Shown: one piece after another, positions 17,455-28,650 of the stretch | Layout of the letters: every line of letters starts with the position of its first letter | How positions within the stretch are numbered: position 1 is the stretch's first letter | Source of the DNA: Succinivibrio sp. | GTDB lineage: Bacteria > Pseudomonadota > Gammaproteobacteria > Enterobacterales > Succinivibrionaceae | Assembly (NCBI GenBank): GCA_024693025.1 | Contig: JAILLS010000009.1 | Location: 1 to 52,000, forward strand | Direction of reading: 5' to 3' | Length of the DNA stretch: 52,000 bases | Translations under genes and position numbers: made by a program | The notes under the pieces: model-generated | What the model saw: the letters and a program-made list of their open reading frames with translations, nothing else | What the model was told of the DNA's origin: nothing | Databases searched by the model: none

Positions 17455-18807
17455 TTAACGACCATAAGTCTTTAAATTTGCCTTACGCATGATATCACCA
17501 TATTGCTGATTCATCATATGACTCTGCAGCTGAGCGACGAAATCCATGCATACCACCACAATAATCAGTAATGATGTACCACCGAAGTAGAACTGTACAT
17601 TAAACCAGTTCATCAGCAGCTGTGGGATTAAGCAAACTAAAACCATATATAAAGAACCTGATAGGGTTAAACGAGTCATAACCTTATCGATAAAACGAGC
17701 TGTCTGCTCACCTGGACGAATACCAGGGATAAAGGCTCCGCTCTTCTTTAGGTTATCTGCTACTTCACGCGGATTAAAGACCAGCGCGGTGTAGAAGAAC
17801 GTAAAGAACACAATAGCCACAGCATAAGTCAGCTCATACAGAGGCTGGCCTGGCTGCAGGAACAAGGAAATCTCCTGCAGTACTGAAGCGACTGCAGAAT
17901 CACCCTGACCAAACCATGAAACCACTGTGCCTGGGAACAGAATGATCGATGAAGCAAAGATTGCCGGGATCACACCAGACATATTGATCTTCATAGGCAA
18001 GGTTGAACGCGGCTGAGAGTAAATGCGGTTGCCCATCTGACGTTTGGCATAATCTATGACGATTCTGCGCTGACCACGTTCTACGAATACCACGAAGAAC
18101 GTCACGCCGATGACCACTAACCCGATTATCAGCAAGGCAATGGTGGACAGATCTCCCTGACGGGACTGTTCAAAGGTCCTTGCTAAGGCCGACGGCAGTC
18201 CGGCTACGATACCGGCGAAAATGATAAGCGATATACCATTGCCGATCCCTCGTTCCGTAATCTGCTCACCGAGCCACATCAGCAGCATTGTACCTGTGAC
18301 TAAAGATACGGTAGTAACAAAATAAAAACCGAACCCAGGGTTGGCCACCAAGCCAGGCATCATGTTAGGAATACCTGTGGCAATACCGACCGCCTGCAGG
18401 GCAGCTAAGAATAAAGTCAGAACACGGGTATACTGGGTCATCTTGCGACGTCCGGACTCGCCTTCCTTCTTCAGCTCAGCCAGGTTCTTATTTAAAACAC
18501 CTAAAAGTTGAATAATAATGGCCGCGGAAATATACGGCATGATTCCGAGGGCTAACACTGAGGCACGCTCGAGAGCGCCTCCGGAGAACATGTTGAACAT
18601 TCCCAAGATGGTTCCGCTCTGTTCGTCGAAAACCCTCTGCAAAACGTCGGCATTAACACCTGGCACAGGCACATATGAGCCTAGTCTAAAAGTGACCAGA
18701 CCAATGAGCACAAACAGCAGACGACTCTTAAGCTCTGAGGAGCCTTTGCTCGTGCTGCTTTTTTCGGCCATCTCCCGACTTTTGTCAAATAGTGATTTTC
18801 TCACCAT
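17455..18807 (-). CDS. secY: protein translocase subunit SecY
   Basis: The 450-residue channel protein of the Sec translocon has ten expected membrane helices. The first starts near residue 30 ([21 protein letters not shown]). The conserved plug/lateral gate region [13 protein letters not shown] and the cytoplasmic loop [22 protein letters not shown] are present. AAGAGG precedes the ATG. It lies in the spc operon between rplO and rpmJ, the canonical position. Confidence 0.98.
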   Translation of the reverse strand: MVRKSLFDKSREMAEKSSTSKGSSELKSRLLFVLIGLVTFRLGSYVPVPGVNADVLQRVFDEQSGTILGMFNMFSGGALERASVLALGIMPYISAAIIIQLLGVLNKNLAELKKEGESGRRKMTQYTRVLTLFLAALQAVGIATGIPNMMPGLVANPGFGFYFVTTVSLVTGTMLLMWLGEQITERGIGNGISLIIFAGIVAGLPSALARTFEQSRQGDLSTIALLIIGLVVIGVTFFVVFVERGQRRIVIDYAKRQMGNRIYSQPRSTLPMKINMSGVIPAIFASSIILFPGTVVSWFGQGDSAVASVLQEISLFLQPGQPLYELTYAVAIVFFTFFYTALVFNPREVADNLKKSGAFIPGIRPGEQTARFIDKVMTRLTLSGSLYMVLVCLIPQLLMNWFNVQFYFGGTSLLIIVVVCMDFVAQLQSHMMNQQYGDIMRKANLKTYGR

Positions 18808-18863
18808 GCAAAACCTCTTAATAACATACAGGGCGTGTTGCCACGCCCAATCCTTAATTTACT

Positions 18864-19457
18864 TTAACGAGCCTTTTTCTGAGCTTTCTGTTCAGCAGTC
18901 TTCTTGGCTGGCTTCTTGATGCCTTCGGCATTCAGTTTATCCAGTCTAGCCTGCTGCTTGAGCTTAGATCTTCTTAAAGACTCATCACGGCGAGTTTTAG
19001 CAGCCACAGTATATTCCGCTTCCTCAACGCTGCCGCCTAAGGCTTCAATTGCAGCTTTTGCTCCGCGGGTTACTGCCAGGCCTTTAAGTGTAACTTTCTT
19101 AGAGAAATTAGGTACCTTAGAAAGTACAACTTTAACAAACTTAATCTTTTTGGTGATTAAGCGTGCTGCTAATAAAGCCTTCATATCGATCACGTCGCCT
19201 TCAACACGACCGAGATCATTGAGTTTCACTTCAGCAGTCAATTCTGCCTTCTGTGACCAGAAACCGAATTTTGGTAATCTGATCTTCATTGGCATCTGGC
19301 CGCCTTCGAAACCAGGACGCTTGTGGGCGCTCTTACGTGCACCTGAACCTTTAACACCACGACCGCAGGTTTTACCTAAACCTGAACCAATACCACGTCC
19401 TACACGGACATGTTTACGGTGTGAACCGGCCCCGGGCTGTAAACTATCAAGACGCAT
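18864..19457 (-). CDS. rplO: 50S ribosomal protein L15 with long C-terminal extension
   Basis: L15 assembles early into the 50S. Residues 1 to about 147 match the family ([44 protein letters not shown]). The family normally ends just after this (E. coli 144). Here about 50 residues follow, rich in Lys, Arg, Ala and Gln ([20 protein letters not shown], ending QKAQKKAR), probably an alpha-helical basic tail. The total is 197 residues. Overlap with a neighbour does not explain the tail: secY starts 56 bp further on. Confidence 0.97.
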   Translation of the reverse strand: MRLDSLQPGAGSHRKHVRVGRGIGSGLGKTCGRGVKGSGARKSAHKRPGFEGGQMPMKIRLPKFGFWSQKAELTAEVKLNDLGRVEGDVIDMKALLAARLITKKIKFVKVVLSKVPNFSKKVTLKGLAVTRGAKAAIEALGGSVEEAEYTVAAKTRRDESLRRSKLKQQARLDKLNAEGIKKPAKKTAEQKAQKKAR

Positions 19458-19459
19458 TT

Positions 19460-19645
19460 CTACTCCTCGACCTTAACCATGTAGCTAACTTGTTTAATCA
19501 TACCGCGTACAGATGGAGTATCTTCCAACTCAACTGTATGGCGGATGCGACGCAGACCCAGACCCTTCATGGTAGCAATATGCTTCGGCAGACGGCCGAT
19601 AGTGCTTTTAACCTGGGTAACTTTGATGGTTTTCTTCTCAGCCAT
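19460..19645 (-). CDS. rpmD: 50S ribosomal protein L30
   Basis: A short-form L30 of 61 residues ([28 protein letters not shown]) with the family [23 protein letters not shown] segment. It lies between rpsE and rplO in the spc operon, 2 bp before rplO and 3 bp after rpsE, so translation is very likely coupled. Confidence 0.97.
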   Translation of the reverse strand: MAEKKTIKVTQVKSTIGRLPKHIATMKGLGLRRIRHTVELEDTPSVRGMIKQVSYMVKVEE

Positions 19646-19648
19646 TTT

Positions 19649-20155
19649 TTACTCCAGAATTTCTTTGACGGACAGACCGCGTTTAGCAGCAACCACCTCA
19701 GGAGTACGCATGGAAGCTAATGCTGCCACGGTAGCGCGTACCACGTTGATTGGGTTGGTGGAGCCATATGCCTTAGCCAGCACATTGCGCACACCTGCTA
19801 CTTCCAAAACGGCACGCATAGCACCGCCGGCGATAATACCAGTACCTTCGGAAGCAGGCTGCATATAAACCTTAGAACCAGAATGCTCACCTTTAACAGC
19901 GTGGAACAGGGTACCATTGTTCAGGGTAATACCTGAATTGACGTTACGTCTGGCCTGCTCAATAGCTTTCTGGATAGCAGCAGGAACTTCACCTGCCTTG
20001 CCATAACCAAAGCCTACGCGACCTTTGCCATCACCAACTACAGTCAGAGCGGTGAAGGAGAAGATACGACCACCTTTTACTACTTTAGCGACACGGTTAA
20101 CGGCCACTAACTTTTCTTGCAGCTCGCCTGCTTGAGTTTCATCTTTGTGTTGCAT
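19649..20155 (-). CDS. rpsE: 30S ribosomal protein S5
   Basis: The product has 168 residues. The N-terminal dsRBD-like domain is [24 protein letters not shown]. The loop [19 protein letters not shown] lies at the decoding-site/neck region. S5 takes part in decoding fidelity and 30S assembly. It is slightly longer at the start than E. coli S5. The canonical spc operon position between rplR and rpmD is kept. Confidence 0.98.
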   Translation of the reverse strand: MQHKDETQAGELQEKLVAVNRVAKVVKGGRIFSFTALTVVGDGKGRVGFGYGKAGEVPAAIQKAIEQARRNVNSGITLNNGTLFHAVKGEHSGSKVYMQPASEGTGIIAGGAMRAVLEVAGVRNVLAKAYGSTNPINVVRATVAALASMRTPEVVAAKRGLSVKEILE

Positions 20156-20164
20156 TTCACACTC

Positions 20165-20518
20165 CTAGAACTTAAGCCCAGCTTCACGGGCTGCATCAGC
20201 TAGAGCTGCGACACGGCCATGATACTGATAACCAGAACGATCAAAAGCTACAGTCTCAACCTTGGCCTGCTTGGCGCGCTCGGCCACAGTCTTGCCAATC
20301 AGCTTAGCAGCTTCACAATTACCTGTGCATTTAAGATCCTTTGCCAGATCCTTTTCTAAGGTACTAGCCTGAGCCAGCACTTTATTGTCACAGGAAATAA
20401 TTTGAGCATAGATATGACGTGGAGTTCTTGTTACCACAAGACGGGTCACACCTAATTCATGCATCTTAGCGCGTGCTTTCTTGGCACGGCGAATGCGAGC
20501 TTCTTTCTTTAAAAACAT
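20165..20518 (-). CDS. rplR: 50S ribosomal protein L18
   Basis: A 117-residue 5S rRNA-binding protein, same length as E. coli. The basic N-terminus ([20 protein letters not shown]) binds 5S rRNA, and the C-terminus [22 protein letters not shown] is typical. It lies between rplF and rpsE with 9-14 bp spacing. Confidence 0.98.
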   Translation of the reverse strand: MFLKKEARIRRAKKARAKMHELGVTRLVVTRTPRHIYAQIISCDNKVLAQASTLEKDLAKDLKCTGNCEAAKLIGKTVAERAKQAKVETVAFDRSGYQYHGRVAALADAAREAGLKF

Positions 20519-20532
20519 GATCTTCTCACCCT

Positions 20533-21066
20533 TTATTTCTTCTTGGCTTCTTTCAGATGAATCACTTCATCAGCGTAACGGATACCTTTACCTTTGTAAG
20601 GTTCTGGTTCACGGAAAGCACGAATATCAGCAGCAACCTGACCTAAAAGGTTCTTGTCATAACCCTTGAGCACAATGTCATTCTGGGTTGGAGTTTCACA
20701 AGTAATACCTTCAGGCAGAGCGTAGTCGATTGGATGAGAATAGCCTAGGTTCAAGCCTAAGGTCTTGCCCTTAGCCTGAGCACGATAGCCTACGCCTACC
20801 AGCTTTAAGGCCTTTTCAAAGCCCTTGTCCAAGCCGGTAACCATGTTGTGCAACAATGCACGGGTAGTACCAGACTGCATATTGGCTTCTTTAGAATCCT
20901 CAGCCTGTTCAACCTTCAGTTCATTGTTAGCAAATGTAACCTTTACGGTTGGATGAACGGATAAAGCCATCTGTCCTTTCTTGGACTTCAGGGAAACTTT
21001 CTGGCCGTCGATAGAGACTTCGACGCCCTGAGGAACAGCAATAAGTTCCTTAGCAATACGTGACAT
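20533..21066 (-). CDS. rplF: 50S ribosomal protein L6
   Basis: The product has 177 residues, same as E. coli, with two L6 repeat domains (about 1-80 and 83-175). The C-terminal signature [20 protein letters not shown] contacts 23S rRNA near the factor-binding site. It sits 12 bp after rpsH in the spc operon. Confidence 0.98.
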   Translation of the reverse strand: MSRIAKELIAVPQGVEVSIDGQKVSLKSKKGQMALSVHPTVKVTFANNELKVEQAEDSKEANMQSGTTRALLHNMVTGLDKGFEKALKLVGVGYRAQAKGKTLGLNLGYSHPIDYALPEGITCETPTQNDIVLKGYDKNLLGQVAADIRAFREPEPYKGKGIRYADEVIHLKEAKKK

Positions 21067-21078
21067 ATCTCTTCTCCT

Positions 21079-21468
21079 TTATGCGACGTAGCAGATTACT
21101 TCGCCGCCCAGACCGTCTTTACGAGCAGCACGGTCGGTCATCAATCCCTTGGAAGTGGAAATTACAGCAATTCCAAGACCGTTCATAATACGTGGTAAAT
21201 CACGGCACTTCTTATAAATACGCAGACCAGGACGTGAAACACGCTGAATCAGTTCAACCACTGGTTTGCCTTCATAATATTTAAGCCCGATTTCCAGTAC
21301 CTTTTTAACATCACCCAGCTCAGTGACAGAGCCAACATAGCCTTCTTTGAGCAGTAATTCGGCAATTGCCTTTTTCTGTTTAGAAGAAGGAATGGTGATA
21401 GAAACTTTGCCAGCAGCCTGGCCGTTACGGATACGAGTCAGTAAATCCGCAATCGGATCTTGCATCAT
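21079..21468 (-). CDS. rpsH: 30S ribosomal protein S8
   Basis: The product is 129 residues, [17 protein letters not shown] to [11 protein letters not shown], collinear with E. coli S8. I chose the ATG at 21468 (preceded by GAGGAGAAG). The longer frame to 21519 would overlap rpsN and adds an unrelated N-terminus. S8 is the translational repressor of the spc operon in E. coli, acting near rplE; I did not identify its mRNA site here. Confidence 0.97.
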   Translation of the reverse strand: MMQDPIADLLTRIRNGQAAGKVSITIPSSKQKKAIAELLLKEGYVGSVTELGDVKKVLEIGLKYYEGKPVVELIQRVSRPGLRIYKKCRDLPRIMNGLGIAVISTSKGLMTDRAARKDGLGGEVICYVA

Positions 21469-21484
21469 AGTATGTCTTCTCCTC

Positions 21485-21790
21485 TTACCAGCTAGCCTTG
21501 TGCAGACCAGGGATTTCACCGCGCATCATGTGCTCACGCAGCTTGATGCGGCACAGACCGAATTTACGCAGATAGCCATGTGGACGACCAGTCTCGGAGC
21601 AGCGGTTACGCTGACGGCTTGGGCTGGAATCACGTGGCAGGGCTGCTAAAGCCATTACTGCAGCAAAACGGTCTTCATCAGAAGACGATACAGAGGAAAT
21701 TATTTTTTTGAGCTCTTCACGCTTGGTACGATATTTTTCAGCCAAACGCTTTCTTTTAAGATCTCTGTTCTTCATTGAAGTCTTAGCCAT
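21485..21790 (-). CDS. rpsN: 30S ribosomal protein S14
   Basis: A 101-residue long-form S14, same length as E. coli. The typical block [20 protein letters not shown] is followed by FLRKFGL-type [14 protein letters not shown]. It lacks the CxxC pairs of the zinc-binding form. It lies between rplE and rpsH. Confidence 0.98.
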   Translation of the reverse strand: MAKTSMKNRDLKRKRLAEKYRTKREELKKIISSVSSSDEDRFAAVMALAALPRDSSPSRQRNRCSETGRPHGYLRKFGLCRIKLREHMMRGEIPGLHKASW

Positions 21791-21805
21791 AAGGTTCGTC
21801 CTCGT

Positions 21806-22357
21806 TTATTTGTTGGCCTGAGAGCGGAATGGGAAGTTGAAGGCCTCTAATAAGGCACGTCCTTCGTCATCTGTCTTTGCCGTGGTGGTAATGGTTATGT
21901 CAAGACCACGCACTGCGTCTACCTTGTCATAATCGATCTCAGGGAAAATAATCTGCTCACGCACACCCATGGAATAGTTGCCTCTGCCGTCGAAAGACTT
22001 AGAGGACAGACCACGGAAGTCACGAATACGTGGAATTGCGATCACAATTAAACGCTCGAGGAATTCCCACATACGCTCACCGCGTAGGGTAACCTTACAT
22101 CCGATTGGATAACCTTCACGGATATGGAAGCCCGCTACAGATTTGCGAACTTTGGTGATCAAAGGCTTCTGACCGGAGATAGCGGTCATATCGCGTGCAG
22201 CATTTTCAAGAACTTTCTTGTCAGCTACAGCTTCACCAACACCCATATTGAGGGTGATTTTCACAATCCGAGGGACTTGCATGACTGTTTTGTAACCAAA
22301 TTTTTCGGTTAAGGCTTTGATTACTTCCTGCTTGTATACATCATGCAGTTTCGCCAT
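21806..22357 (-). CDS. rplE: 50S ribosomal protein L5
   Basis: A 5S rRNA-binding protein of 183 residues (179 in E. coli). It carries [38 protein letters not shown] and the C-terminal [20 protein letters not shown]. It reaches the central protuberance and contacts the P-site tRNA. In E. coli the S8 repressor binds near the start of rplE. It lies 24 bp after rplX. Confidence 0.98.
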   Translation of the reverse strand: MAKLHDVYKQEVIKALTEKFGYKTVMQVPRIVKITLNMGVGEAVADKKVLENAARDMTAISGQKPLITKVRKSVAGFHIREGYPIGCKVTLRGERMWEFLERLIVIAIPRIRDFRGLSSKSFDGRGNYSMGVREQIIFPEIDYDKVDAVRGLDITITTTAKTDDEGRALLEAFNFPFRSQANK

Positions 22358-22381
22358 CGTTATAACTCCTGTTATAAAAAA

Positions 22382-22705
22382 TTATTTAGAAGGGACCAGG
22401 GCACCATTGGACTTGAAGAAACGGACTTTCTTGCCGTCTTCAATCTTAAAGCCCACGCGATCGGCCTTCTTGGTATCAGGATTGTAGATTGCTACATTGG
22501 AAACATCCAAAGGAGCCTCTTTAGCGACAATGCCGCCTTCCTGATTCAGGTTTGGATTTGCTTTCTGGTGCTTCTGGTGCTTGTTGATACCTTCAACTAA
22601 GACCTTGTGCTCAGAAGGGAATACCTGCAGAACTTTACCGTTCTTGCCCTTATCCTTGCCTGTTAAGACGATAACTTCGTCATTTTTACGAATTTTAGCT
22701 GCCAT
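22382..22705 (-). CDS. rplX: 50S ribosomal protein L24
   Basis: The product has 107 residues (104 in E. coli) with the KOW motif near the N-terminus ([22 protein letters not shown]). L24 initiates 50S assembly near the exit tunnel. It lies 9 bp after rplN. Confidence 0.98.
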   Translation of the reverse strand: MAAKIRKNDEVIVLTGKDKGKNGKVLQVFPSEHKVLVEGINKHQKHQKANPNLNQEGGIVAKEAPLDVSNVAIYNPDTKKADRVGFKIEDGKKVRFFKSNGALVPSK

Positions 22706-22714
22706 GGGAACCTC

Positions 22715-23083
22715 TTAGATTACTTCAGGAGCCAGGGACACAATCTTCATGAACTGCTCACCGCGTAATTCACGGGTTACAGGTCCGAAAATACGAGTAC
22801 CAATTGGCTCGTGTTGAGATGTCAGAAGGACTGCAGCGTTGCTGTCAAAACGAATGACTGAGCCGTCTGGACGACGCACACCTTTCTTGGTGCGGACTAC
22901 CACAGCGTCAACCACATCGCCTTTCTTGACTTTGCCACGAGGAATTGCGTCTTTTACCGACACTTTGATAATGTCACCGATACCTGCATAACGGCGGTGT
23001 GAACCACCTAATACCTTAATGCACATTACGGCACGCGCACCTGAGTTGTCAGCAACGTCAAGGATGCTTTGCATCTGGATCAT
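22715..23083 (-). CDS. rplN: 50S ribosomal protein L14
   Basis: The product is 122 residues, nearly the E. coli size. It contains [40 protein letters not shown] and [10 protein letters not shown]14 sits at inter-subunit bridges and binds RsfS. It is the first gene of the spc operon here, with a promoter and hairpins in the 193-bp gap before it. Confidence 0.98.
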   Translation of the reverse strand: MIQMQSILDVADNSGARAVMCIKVLGGSHRRYAGIGDIIKVSVKDAIPRGKVKKGDVVDAVVVRTKKGVRRPDGSVIRFDSNAAVLLTSQHEPIGTRIFGPVTRELRGEQFMKIVSLAPEVI

Positions 23084-23149
23084 TTGAACATGCTCCGGTT
23101 AATTTAAAAAAAAACAACTTTCATGCCGGGATGGCACAAAAGGCGCTAT

Positions 23150-23178
23150 AGGATAACATATAAAAAAAAATAGATCAA
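23150..23178 (-). promoter_or_regulatory. spc operon promoter
   Basis: On the minus strand TTGATC (23173-23178) and TATCCT (23150-23155) are 17 bp apart, with a T-rich spacer, about 70 nt before rplN. The -35 overlaps an AT-rich inverted repeat TAGATCAA/TTGATCTA (23171-23188) that, with the following T run, could also act as a terminator. Promoter and upstream terminator signals are therefore physically interleaved. Confidence 0.6.
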
Positions 23179-23225
23179 CTTTGATCTAATTTTTAAGTGG
23201 ACCATGCAGATCTTTGATCTGCTTT

Positions 23226-23261
23226 AACAAAAGTAAAGGCAGGGGCAGAACCCCTACCTTT
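23226..23261 (-). terminator. terminator at the end of the S10 operon
   Basis: The minus-strand stem AAAGGTAGGGG/CCCCTGCCTTT (one T-G wobble, loop TTCTG) lies 15 bp after the rpsQ stop and is followed by ACTTTTGTT. A second perfect hairpin GCAGATC/GATCTGC (23206-23222) follows. It marks the S10/spc operon boundary, as in E. coli. Confidence 0.75.
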
Positions 23262-23276
23262 ATTCTTGAAAAATGT

Positions 23277-23549
23277 TTAGACCTGAGCTTTTTCCACGAC
23301 GCTCACGAGTTTCCAGGCAATGGTCTTAGCCACTGGGCGGGTCTCGCTGATCTCGACAATATCGCCAACCTTGGCGGTATTCTCCGGATCCTGCACATGG
23401 AACTTGGTGGTACGAGTTACGATCTTGCCATACACCGGATGGGTGACACGACGATCAACTGCAACCACACAGGCTTTTTGCATTTTGTCGCTTACAACAC
23501 GTCCGCGGAGAGAACGGACAATTTTCTGAGTCTTATTCTGTTCAGTCAT
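23277..23549 (-). CDS. rpsQ: 30S ribosomal protein S17
   Basis: An OB-fold protein of 90 residues (84 in E. coli). It carries the family pattern [18 protein letters not shown] and [20 protein letters not shown]17 is a primary 16S-binding protein. It is the last gene of the S10 operon, 13 bp after rpmC, and is followed by a terminator. Confidence 0.98.
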   Translation of the reverse strand: MTEQNKTQKIVRSLRGRVVSDKMQKACVVAVDRRVTHPVYGKIVTRTTKFHVQDPENTAKVGDIVEISETRPVAKTIAWKLVSVVEKAQV

Positions 23550-23562
23550 TTCCTTCTATCCT

Positions 23563-23763
23563 CTACTTCTGTGCTTCTTTTAATTTTTCGCTCAGCACGG
23601 TATTCACACGTGCAATCTGACGACGCACTTTTCTGACATTATCAGTCTGGTGCAGAGTCATTGACTTTAACTGATAGCGCAGATTGAACTGTTCGCGCTG
23701 CAGTTCTGCCAGCTCGTTTTTCAATTCATCAGCGGTCTTACTACGTAGCTCTTTAGTCTGCAT
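23563..23763 (-). CDS. rpmC: 50S ribosomal protein L29
   Basis: The product is 66 residues, two antiparallel helices (ELRSKTADELKNELAELQRE, then KVRRQIARVNTVLSEK). L29 lies at the tunnel exit and helps dock trigger factor and SRP. Its ATG overlaps the rplP stop by one base, so translation is coupled. Confidence 0.97.
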   Translation of the reverse strand: MQTKELRSKTADELKNELAELQREQFNLRYQLKSMTLHQTDNVRKVRRQIARVNTVLSEKLKEAQK

Positions 23764-24176
23764 TAGATCACCTGCTTACGCACAAAGGTGGTGGTAACGG
23801 AGAGTTTAGCAGAAGCTAAGCGGAATGCCTCACGGGCAACCTCCTCACTGATGCCACCAATTTCAAACAATACGCGGCCTGGCTGAATTGGGGCTACCCA
23901 GTATTCAACCGTTCCTTTACCTTTACCCATACGAACACCTAAAGCTTTCTGGGTGATTGGCTTATCTGGGAACACACGGATCCAGACCTGACCTTCACGC
24001 TTCATTTCACGGGTAAATGCACGACGTGCAGCTTCAATCTCTCTGGCAGTTACCTGACCACGAGAGGTTGCCTTAAGACCGTACTCACCGAATGAAACAG
24101 TGGAACCAGCATATGCTAAGCCCTCATTACGACCTTTTTGGGTCTTACGGTATTTAGTACGTTTAGGTTGTAACAT
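23763..24176 (-). CDS. rplP: 50S ribosomal protein L16
   Basis: The product has 137 residues (136 in E. coli). It starts [19 protein letters not shown] and includes [22 protein letters not shown] and the [11 protein letters not shown]-like [11 protein letters not shown] near the A-site region. The residue equivalent to the hydroxylated Arg81 is within RMGKGKG. The stop overlaps the rpmC start. Confidence 0.98.
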   Translation of the reverse strand: MLQPKRTKYRKTQKGRNEGLAYAGSTVSFGEYGLKATSRGQVTAREIEAARRAFTREMKREGQVWIRVFPDKPITQKALGVRMGKGKGTVEYWVAPIQPGRVLFEIGGISEEVAREAFRLASAKLSVTTTFVRKQVI

Positions 24177-24190
24177 ATTCTATTCCTCCA

Positions 24191-24985
24191 CTATTCAGCC
24201 TTGGCTTCAGCGGTCTCAGGAGCTTTATCGGCTGTCTTGGCACTAGCGCGGCGGCCGCGACCTGTCCGGCCTTCACCTTCACGACGGTGACGACGGCCAG
24301 CTGGGGCAACAGCACCCTTGTGCTCATCAGCAGCTTCTTCCTGAACTAAAGGCAGAGCGCCTAAAATTTCACCCTTGAAGATCCAGACTTTAATGCCGAT
24401 TACACCATAGGTGGTCACAGCTTCTGATAAGGCGTAGTCGATGTCAGCACGTAAGGTGTGCAGAGGTACGCGACCTTCACGCAACCATTCAGTACGTGCA
24501 ATTTCTGCACCGCCTAAACGACCTGAAACTTCAATCTTGATACCTTCAGCACCAGCACGTCTTGCGTTCTGAATTGCCTTCTTCATGGCTCTGCGGAACA
24601 TCACACGACGCTCGAGCTGAGAAGCGATTGAATCGGCAACCAGCTGGGCATCCAGATCTGGTTTTTTGATTTCACAAATATTGACCTGAGCAGTCACACC
24701 TGCGATCTTGGCAATCTGCTGACGAAGTTTCTCAACATCTTCACCCTTCTTGCCAATCACGATACCAGCACGAGCGGTGCAGATGGTGACGCGAATGCTC
24801 TTAGTTGCTCTCTCGATAATGATCTTAGAGACAGATGCATTCTTCAGTTCCTTGGTTAAATACTTACGAACTTCAAAATCGCTCTTGATGTTCTCAGGAA
24901 AAACCTGAGAAGAAGCGAACCACATTGAAGAATATGGTTTGGTAATTCCAAGTCTGATTCCATTCGGGTTAATTTTCTGACCCAT
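24191..24985 (-). CDS. rpsC: 30S ribosomal protein S3 with extended tail
   Basis: A 264-residue S3, about 31 longer than E. coli (233). The KH domain includes [20 protein letters not shown]. The S3 C-terminal domain ([20 protein letters not shown]) lies at the mRNA entry channel. The extra length is a C-terminal basic Arg/Gly then Ala/Glu/Lys-rich tail. It is in the S10 operon, 3 bp after rplV. Confidence 0.98.
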   Translation of the reverse strand: MGQKINPNGIRLGITKPYSSMWFASSQVFPENIKSDFEVRKYLTKELKNASVSKIIIERATKSIRVTICTARAGIVIGKKGEDVEKLRQQIAKIAGVTAQVNICEIKKPDLDAQLVADSIASQLERRVMFRRAMKKAIQNARRAGAEGIKIEVSGRLGGAEIARTEWLREGRVPLHTLRADIDYALSEAVTTYGVIGIKVWIFKGEILGALPLVQEEAADEHKGAVAPAGRRHRREGEGRTGRGRRASAKTADKAPETAEAKAE

Positions 24986-24988
24986 TTA

Positions 24989-25327
24989 CTACTCCTCACT
25001 GTCAGCAACAAAAACAGTGATATGAGAAGTACGCTTTACAATACGATCAGCACGACCTTTGGCACGTGGCATGACGCGTTTTAAAGACGGACCCTCGTCC
25101 ACCATGATTTTGGAAACCTTGAGATCATCAATATCCAAGGACTGGTTATGCTCAGCATTTGCAACAGCACTTAAGATTACCTTACGGATAGCTTCTGCAG
25201 CTTTCTTTGGGCTGAACTTGAGTAAATCAAGAGCTTTCTGCACTGGCAGACCGCGCACCTGATCGGCAACCAGGCGGGCTTTCTGTGCAGAGCTGCGTGC
25301 ATAGCGATGTACAGCTTTAACTTCCAT
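24989..25327 (-). CDS. rplV: 50S ribosomal protein L22
   Basis: The product has 112 residues (110 in E. coli). The core [18 protein letters not shown] and the extended tunnel loop [20 protein letters not shown] are present. The loop lines the exit tunnel where macrolides act. It lies between rpsS and rpsC. Confidence 0.98.
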   Translation of the reverse strand: MEVKAVHRYARSSAQKARLVADQVRGLPVQKALDLLKFSPKKAAEAIRKVILSAVANAEHNQSLDIDDLKVSKIMVDEGPSLKRVMPRAKGRADRIVKRTSHITVFVADSEE

Positions 25328-25338
25328 TATTTACCCCT

Positions 25339-25620
25339 TTAAGCCTTTGGTGCTGAAGCCTTAGCATCAGCGTGTCCACGGAAGGTACGGGTTGGAGCGA
25401 ACTCGCCCAACTTGTGACCGACCATGTCATCGGAAACGAACACCGGCACATGTTGACGACCGTTATGAACCGCGATGGTCATACCAATCATTGCCGGAAT
25501 AATTACTGAACGACGTGACCAAGTTTTGATTGGTTTTTTATCACCAGTCTTGCTGACTTGCTCAACTTTCTTCAGTAAGGACTCATCAATAAATGGTCCT
25601 TTCTTCAGAGAACGTGGCAT
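25339..25620 (-). CDS. rpsS: 30S ribosomal protein S19
   Basis: The product is 93 residues. It begins [19 protein letters not shown] and contains [22 protein letters not shown] and [14 protein letters not shown]19 sits in the 30S head next to S13. It follows rplB by 20 bp. Confidence 0.98.
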   Translation of the reverse strand: MPRSLKKGPFIDESLLKKVEQVSKTGDKKPIKTWSRRSVIIPAMIGMTIAVHNGRQHVPVFVSDDMVGHKLGEFAPTRTFRGHADAKASAPKA

Positions 25621-25640
25621 TTTATATCCTCGCTTATCTA

Positions 25641-26456
25641 TTAACGGTGATGAACAATGTACTTGTCAGTACGCTTGTTCTTACGGGTCTTAAAGCCTTT
25701 AGAAGGAGTACCCCATGGTGAGCATGGCTGAATACCCTTGTTACGGCCTTCACCACCGCCATGCGGATGGTCGATTGGGTTCATGGACATACCGCGAACG
25801 GTAGGACGAACACCTCTCCAACGCTTGGCACCGGCTTTACCCAACTGCTCGAGCATATGCTCATTATTGCCAACTTCACCGATAGTAGCGCGGCAGCCTG
25901 CTAACACGCGGCGCATTTCACCAGAGCGCATTCTTAAAGTGGCATAACCACCTTCACGGGCTAAGACTTCGCAGTAGGTTCCGGCGGAACGAGCAAACTT
26001 AGCACCTGCACCTGGGAACAGCTCCACAGCGTGAACTACAGTACCAAGAGGAATATTCTCTAATGGCAGGCAGTTACCGACTTTAATTGGGGCGCTGACA
26101 CCTGATACGATCACGTCGTTAACCTTCAGACCCTTTGGAGCCAGGATATAGGTTCTGGAACCATCCTGATAAACTACCAGGGCGATGTGGGCTGAACGGT
26201 TTGGATCATATTCCAGACGCTCAACACGACCTTCCATACCATCTTTCTGACGCTTGAAGTCGATCAGACGATACATCTGCTTGTGACCGCCACCGATGTG
26301 ACGAGTGGAGATGTGACCATAATTGTCACGGCCACCAGTTTTACGCTTTTCAACCACCAGTCCAGCATAAGGACGTCCTTTCCACAGACCTTCGGTCTTG
26401 ATGCTGACCTTATGACGGCGAGCTGGGGAGGTTGGCTTAGCTTTAATAATAGCCAT
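25641..26456 (-). CDS. rplB: 50S ribosomal protein L2
   Basis: The product is 271 residues (273 in E. coli). It has the SH3/OB core and the conserved C-terminal peptidyl-transferase-proximal segment [20 protein letters not shown], whose histidine is highly conserved. The ATG overlaps the rplW stop by one base. Confidence 0.98.
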   Translation of the reverse strand: MAIIKAKPTSPARRHKVSIKTEGLWKGRPYAGLVVEKRKTGGRDNYGHISTRHIGGGHKQMYRLIDFKRQKDGMEGRVERLEYDPNRSAHIALVVYQDGSRTYILAPKGLKVNDVIVSGVSAPIKVGNCLPLENIPLGTVVHAVELFPGAGAKFARSAGTYCEVLAREGGYATLRMRSGEMRRVLAGCRATIGEVGNNEHMLEQLGKAGAKRWRGVRPTVRGMSMNPIDHPHGGGEGRNKGIQPCSPWGTPSKGFKTRKNKRTDKYIVHHR

Positions 26457-26788
26457 TATTTGCTCTCCTTGTTCTCTTCAGCAGCTGACTTAGCTAAAGC
26501 TTCGAGGTCAACCTTGCTTTCAGGAGTAACCTTAACATAAGCTTTCTTCCAGTCAGAACGTTTACCCATACCAAATCTGCCGCGGCGTACCTTGCCCTGC
26601 ATATTAATGGTATGAACATCGACCACCTTGACATTCAGGTTCTTTTCACTGGCTTCTTTAATTTCAGCTTTAGTGGCATCCTTTAAGACTCTGAAGACCA
26701 GCACGTTGTCTTCTTCATAAAGACGGTTGCTTTTCTCAGAAACGATAGGAGCACATAAAATATCCATTAAACGGCTTTCATTGGTCAT
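26456..26788 (-). CDS. rplW: 50S ribosomal protein L23
   Basis: The product is 110 residues (100 in E. coli) with [16 protein letters not shown] and the tunnel-loop region [20 protein letters not shown]. The extra residues are an acidic/lysine C-terminal tail. L23 is the docking site for trigger factor and SRP. It overlaps rplD by 4 nt and rplB by 1 nt. Confidence 0.97.
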   Translation of the reverse strand: MTNESRLMDILCAPIVSEKSNRLYEEDNVLVFRVLKDATKAEIKEASEKNLNVKVVDVHTINMQGKVRRGRFGMGKRSDWKKAYVKVTPESKVDLEALAKSAAEENKESK

Positions 26789-27396
26789 TTCAGCATCTCC
26801 TCTACTTTCTTAATGGCTGCAGAGGTCATGAGTACCTTGTCAAAGCCTACCAGGTTTACTGGATTGAACTCGCTGGTGCCAGGCTGGCAGACTTCAACCT
26901 TGTACAGGTTGCGGGCAGCTAAGAACAAGTCCATATCAAACTCATCATTGACAATGAGAACCTGCTTTAAACCTAATTCCTTGAGCTTGGAAACCAGAGA
27001 CTTGGTCTTGTGGTCTGCTAACTTCAAAGAATCAACTACCATAAGACGATCCTGACGAACTAATTCAGACAGGATGCTGCGCATGGCAACACGATACATC
27101 TTACGATTAACTTTTACGCTCCAGTCCTGAGGCTTAGCGGCAAAGGTGGTACCACCTGCACGCCACAGAGGAGAACGTGATGAACCGGCACGAGCACGAC
27201 CGGTACCTTTTTGACGGAAAGGCTTCTTGCCGCCGCCTGAAACTTCAGAGCGGGTCTTTTGCGCTTTAGTACCAGCACGTGCACATCTCAGGTATGAGAC
27301 AACAACCTGATGTACCAGCGGTTCATTGAACTCGCGGCCAAAAGTACTCTCTGAGACTTCCAGCGGCTTGTCAGCGCCAATCATCTTTAATTCCAT
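26785..27396 (-). CDS. rplD: 50S ribosomal protein L4
   Basis: The product is 203 residues (201 in E. coli). The long tunnel loop [20 protein letters not shown] is conserved. In E. coli L4 also represses its own S10 operon through the mRNA leader. The leader before rpsJ here has hairpins but I cannot confirm L4 binding. Its stop overlaps the rplW start (ATGA). Confidence 0.98.
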   Translation of the reverse strand: MELKMIGADKPLEVSESTFGREFNEPLVHQVVVSYLRCARAGTKAQKTRSEVSGGGKKPFRQKGTGRARAGSSRSPLWRAGGTTFAAKPQDWSVKVNRKMYRVAMRSILSELVRQDRLMVVDSLKLADHKTKSLVSKLKELGLKQVLIVNDEFDMDLFLAARNLYKVEVCQPGTSEFNPVNLVGFDKVLMTSAAIKKVEEMLK

Positions 27397-27413
27397 GATC
27401 CATTTACCTCGGG

Positions 27414-28052
27414 TTAAGCTTTGACACTTGGCCTTACGATGAGATCCCCGTTATTGGCACCTGGAACGGCACCCTTAACAAGGAGCAGGTTGCGTTCTGC
27501 ATCAACGCGGACTAAATCAAGGCTCAGTACGGTAACCTTTTCACTGCCCATGTGGCCGAACATCTTTTTACCCTTGAACACGCGGCCTGGAGTTTGGTTC
27601 TGGCCGGTTGAACCCAACACACGGTGGGAACGGGAGTTACCATGGGTAAAATCCTGATGTAAGAAATGATAGTGTTTGATAGTACCAGCAGTACCTTTAC
27701 CTTTAGAGGTACCGGTTACATCAACCTTTTTCACATCATTTAAAATGTCTACCTTAATTTCGTCACCGACTTTATAGGAAGCTAAATCTTTCTCATCGAG
27801 ACGGAATTCCCATAGACCTCTGCCGGCTAAAACACCGGATTTGGCGAAATGACCAATTTCAGCCTTGGTCATGCGGCTTGCTTTGCGCTCACCAGTAGTG
27901 ACCTGAATAGCGGTATAGCCATCAGTGTCAGCGTTTTTAATCTGGGTTACGCGGTTCGCCTCAACCTGGATGACAGTTACTGGAACAGATACACCGTTCT
28001 CGTTGAACACACGGGTCATCCCAAGTTTACGACCGATTAAACCAATTGACAT
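27414..28052 (-). CDS. rplC: 50S ribosomal protein L3
   Basis: The product is 212 residues (209 in E. coli). It starts [16 protein letters not shown] and includes the loop [20 protein letters not shown], whose methylated Gln (E. coli Q150) lies in this segment. L3 is an early 50S assembly protein reaching the peptidyl-transferase centre. It lies 18 bp after rpsJ. Confidence 0.98.
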   Translation of the reverse strand: MSIGLIGRKLGMTRVFNENGVSVPVTVIQVEANRVTQIKNADTDGYTAIQVTTGERKASRMTKAEIGHFAKSGVLAGRGLWEFRLDEKDLASYKVGDEIKVDILNDVKKVDVTGTSKGKGTAGTIKHYHFLHQDFTHGNSRSHRVLGSTGQNQTPGRVFKGKKMFGHMGSEKVTVLSLDLVRVDAERNLLLVKGAVPGANNGDLIVRPSVKA

Positions 28053-28070
28053 TGTATTTATCCCCTATCG

Positions 28071-28560
<490 letters not shown>

Positions 28561-28650
28561 GCAAGTATTATATATATTTTGAGAAAAGATGCAAGCCTTT
28601 TTCGAAAAAATCGCTTAAGATGCAGACCTGAATTTCTAGGAACTCTTAAA

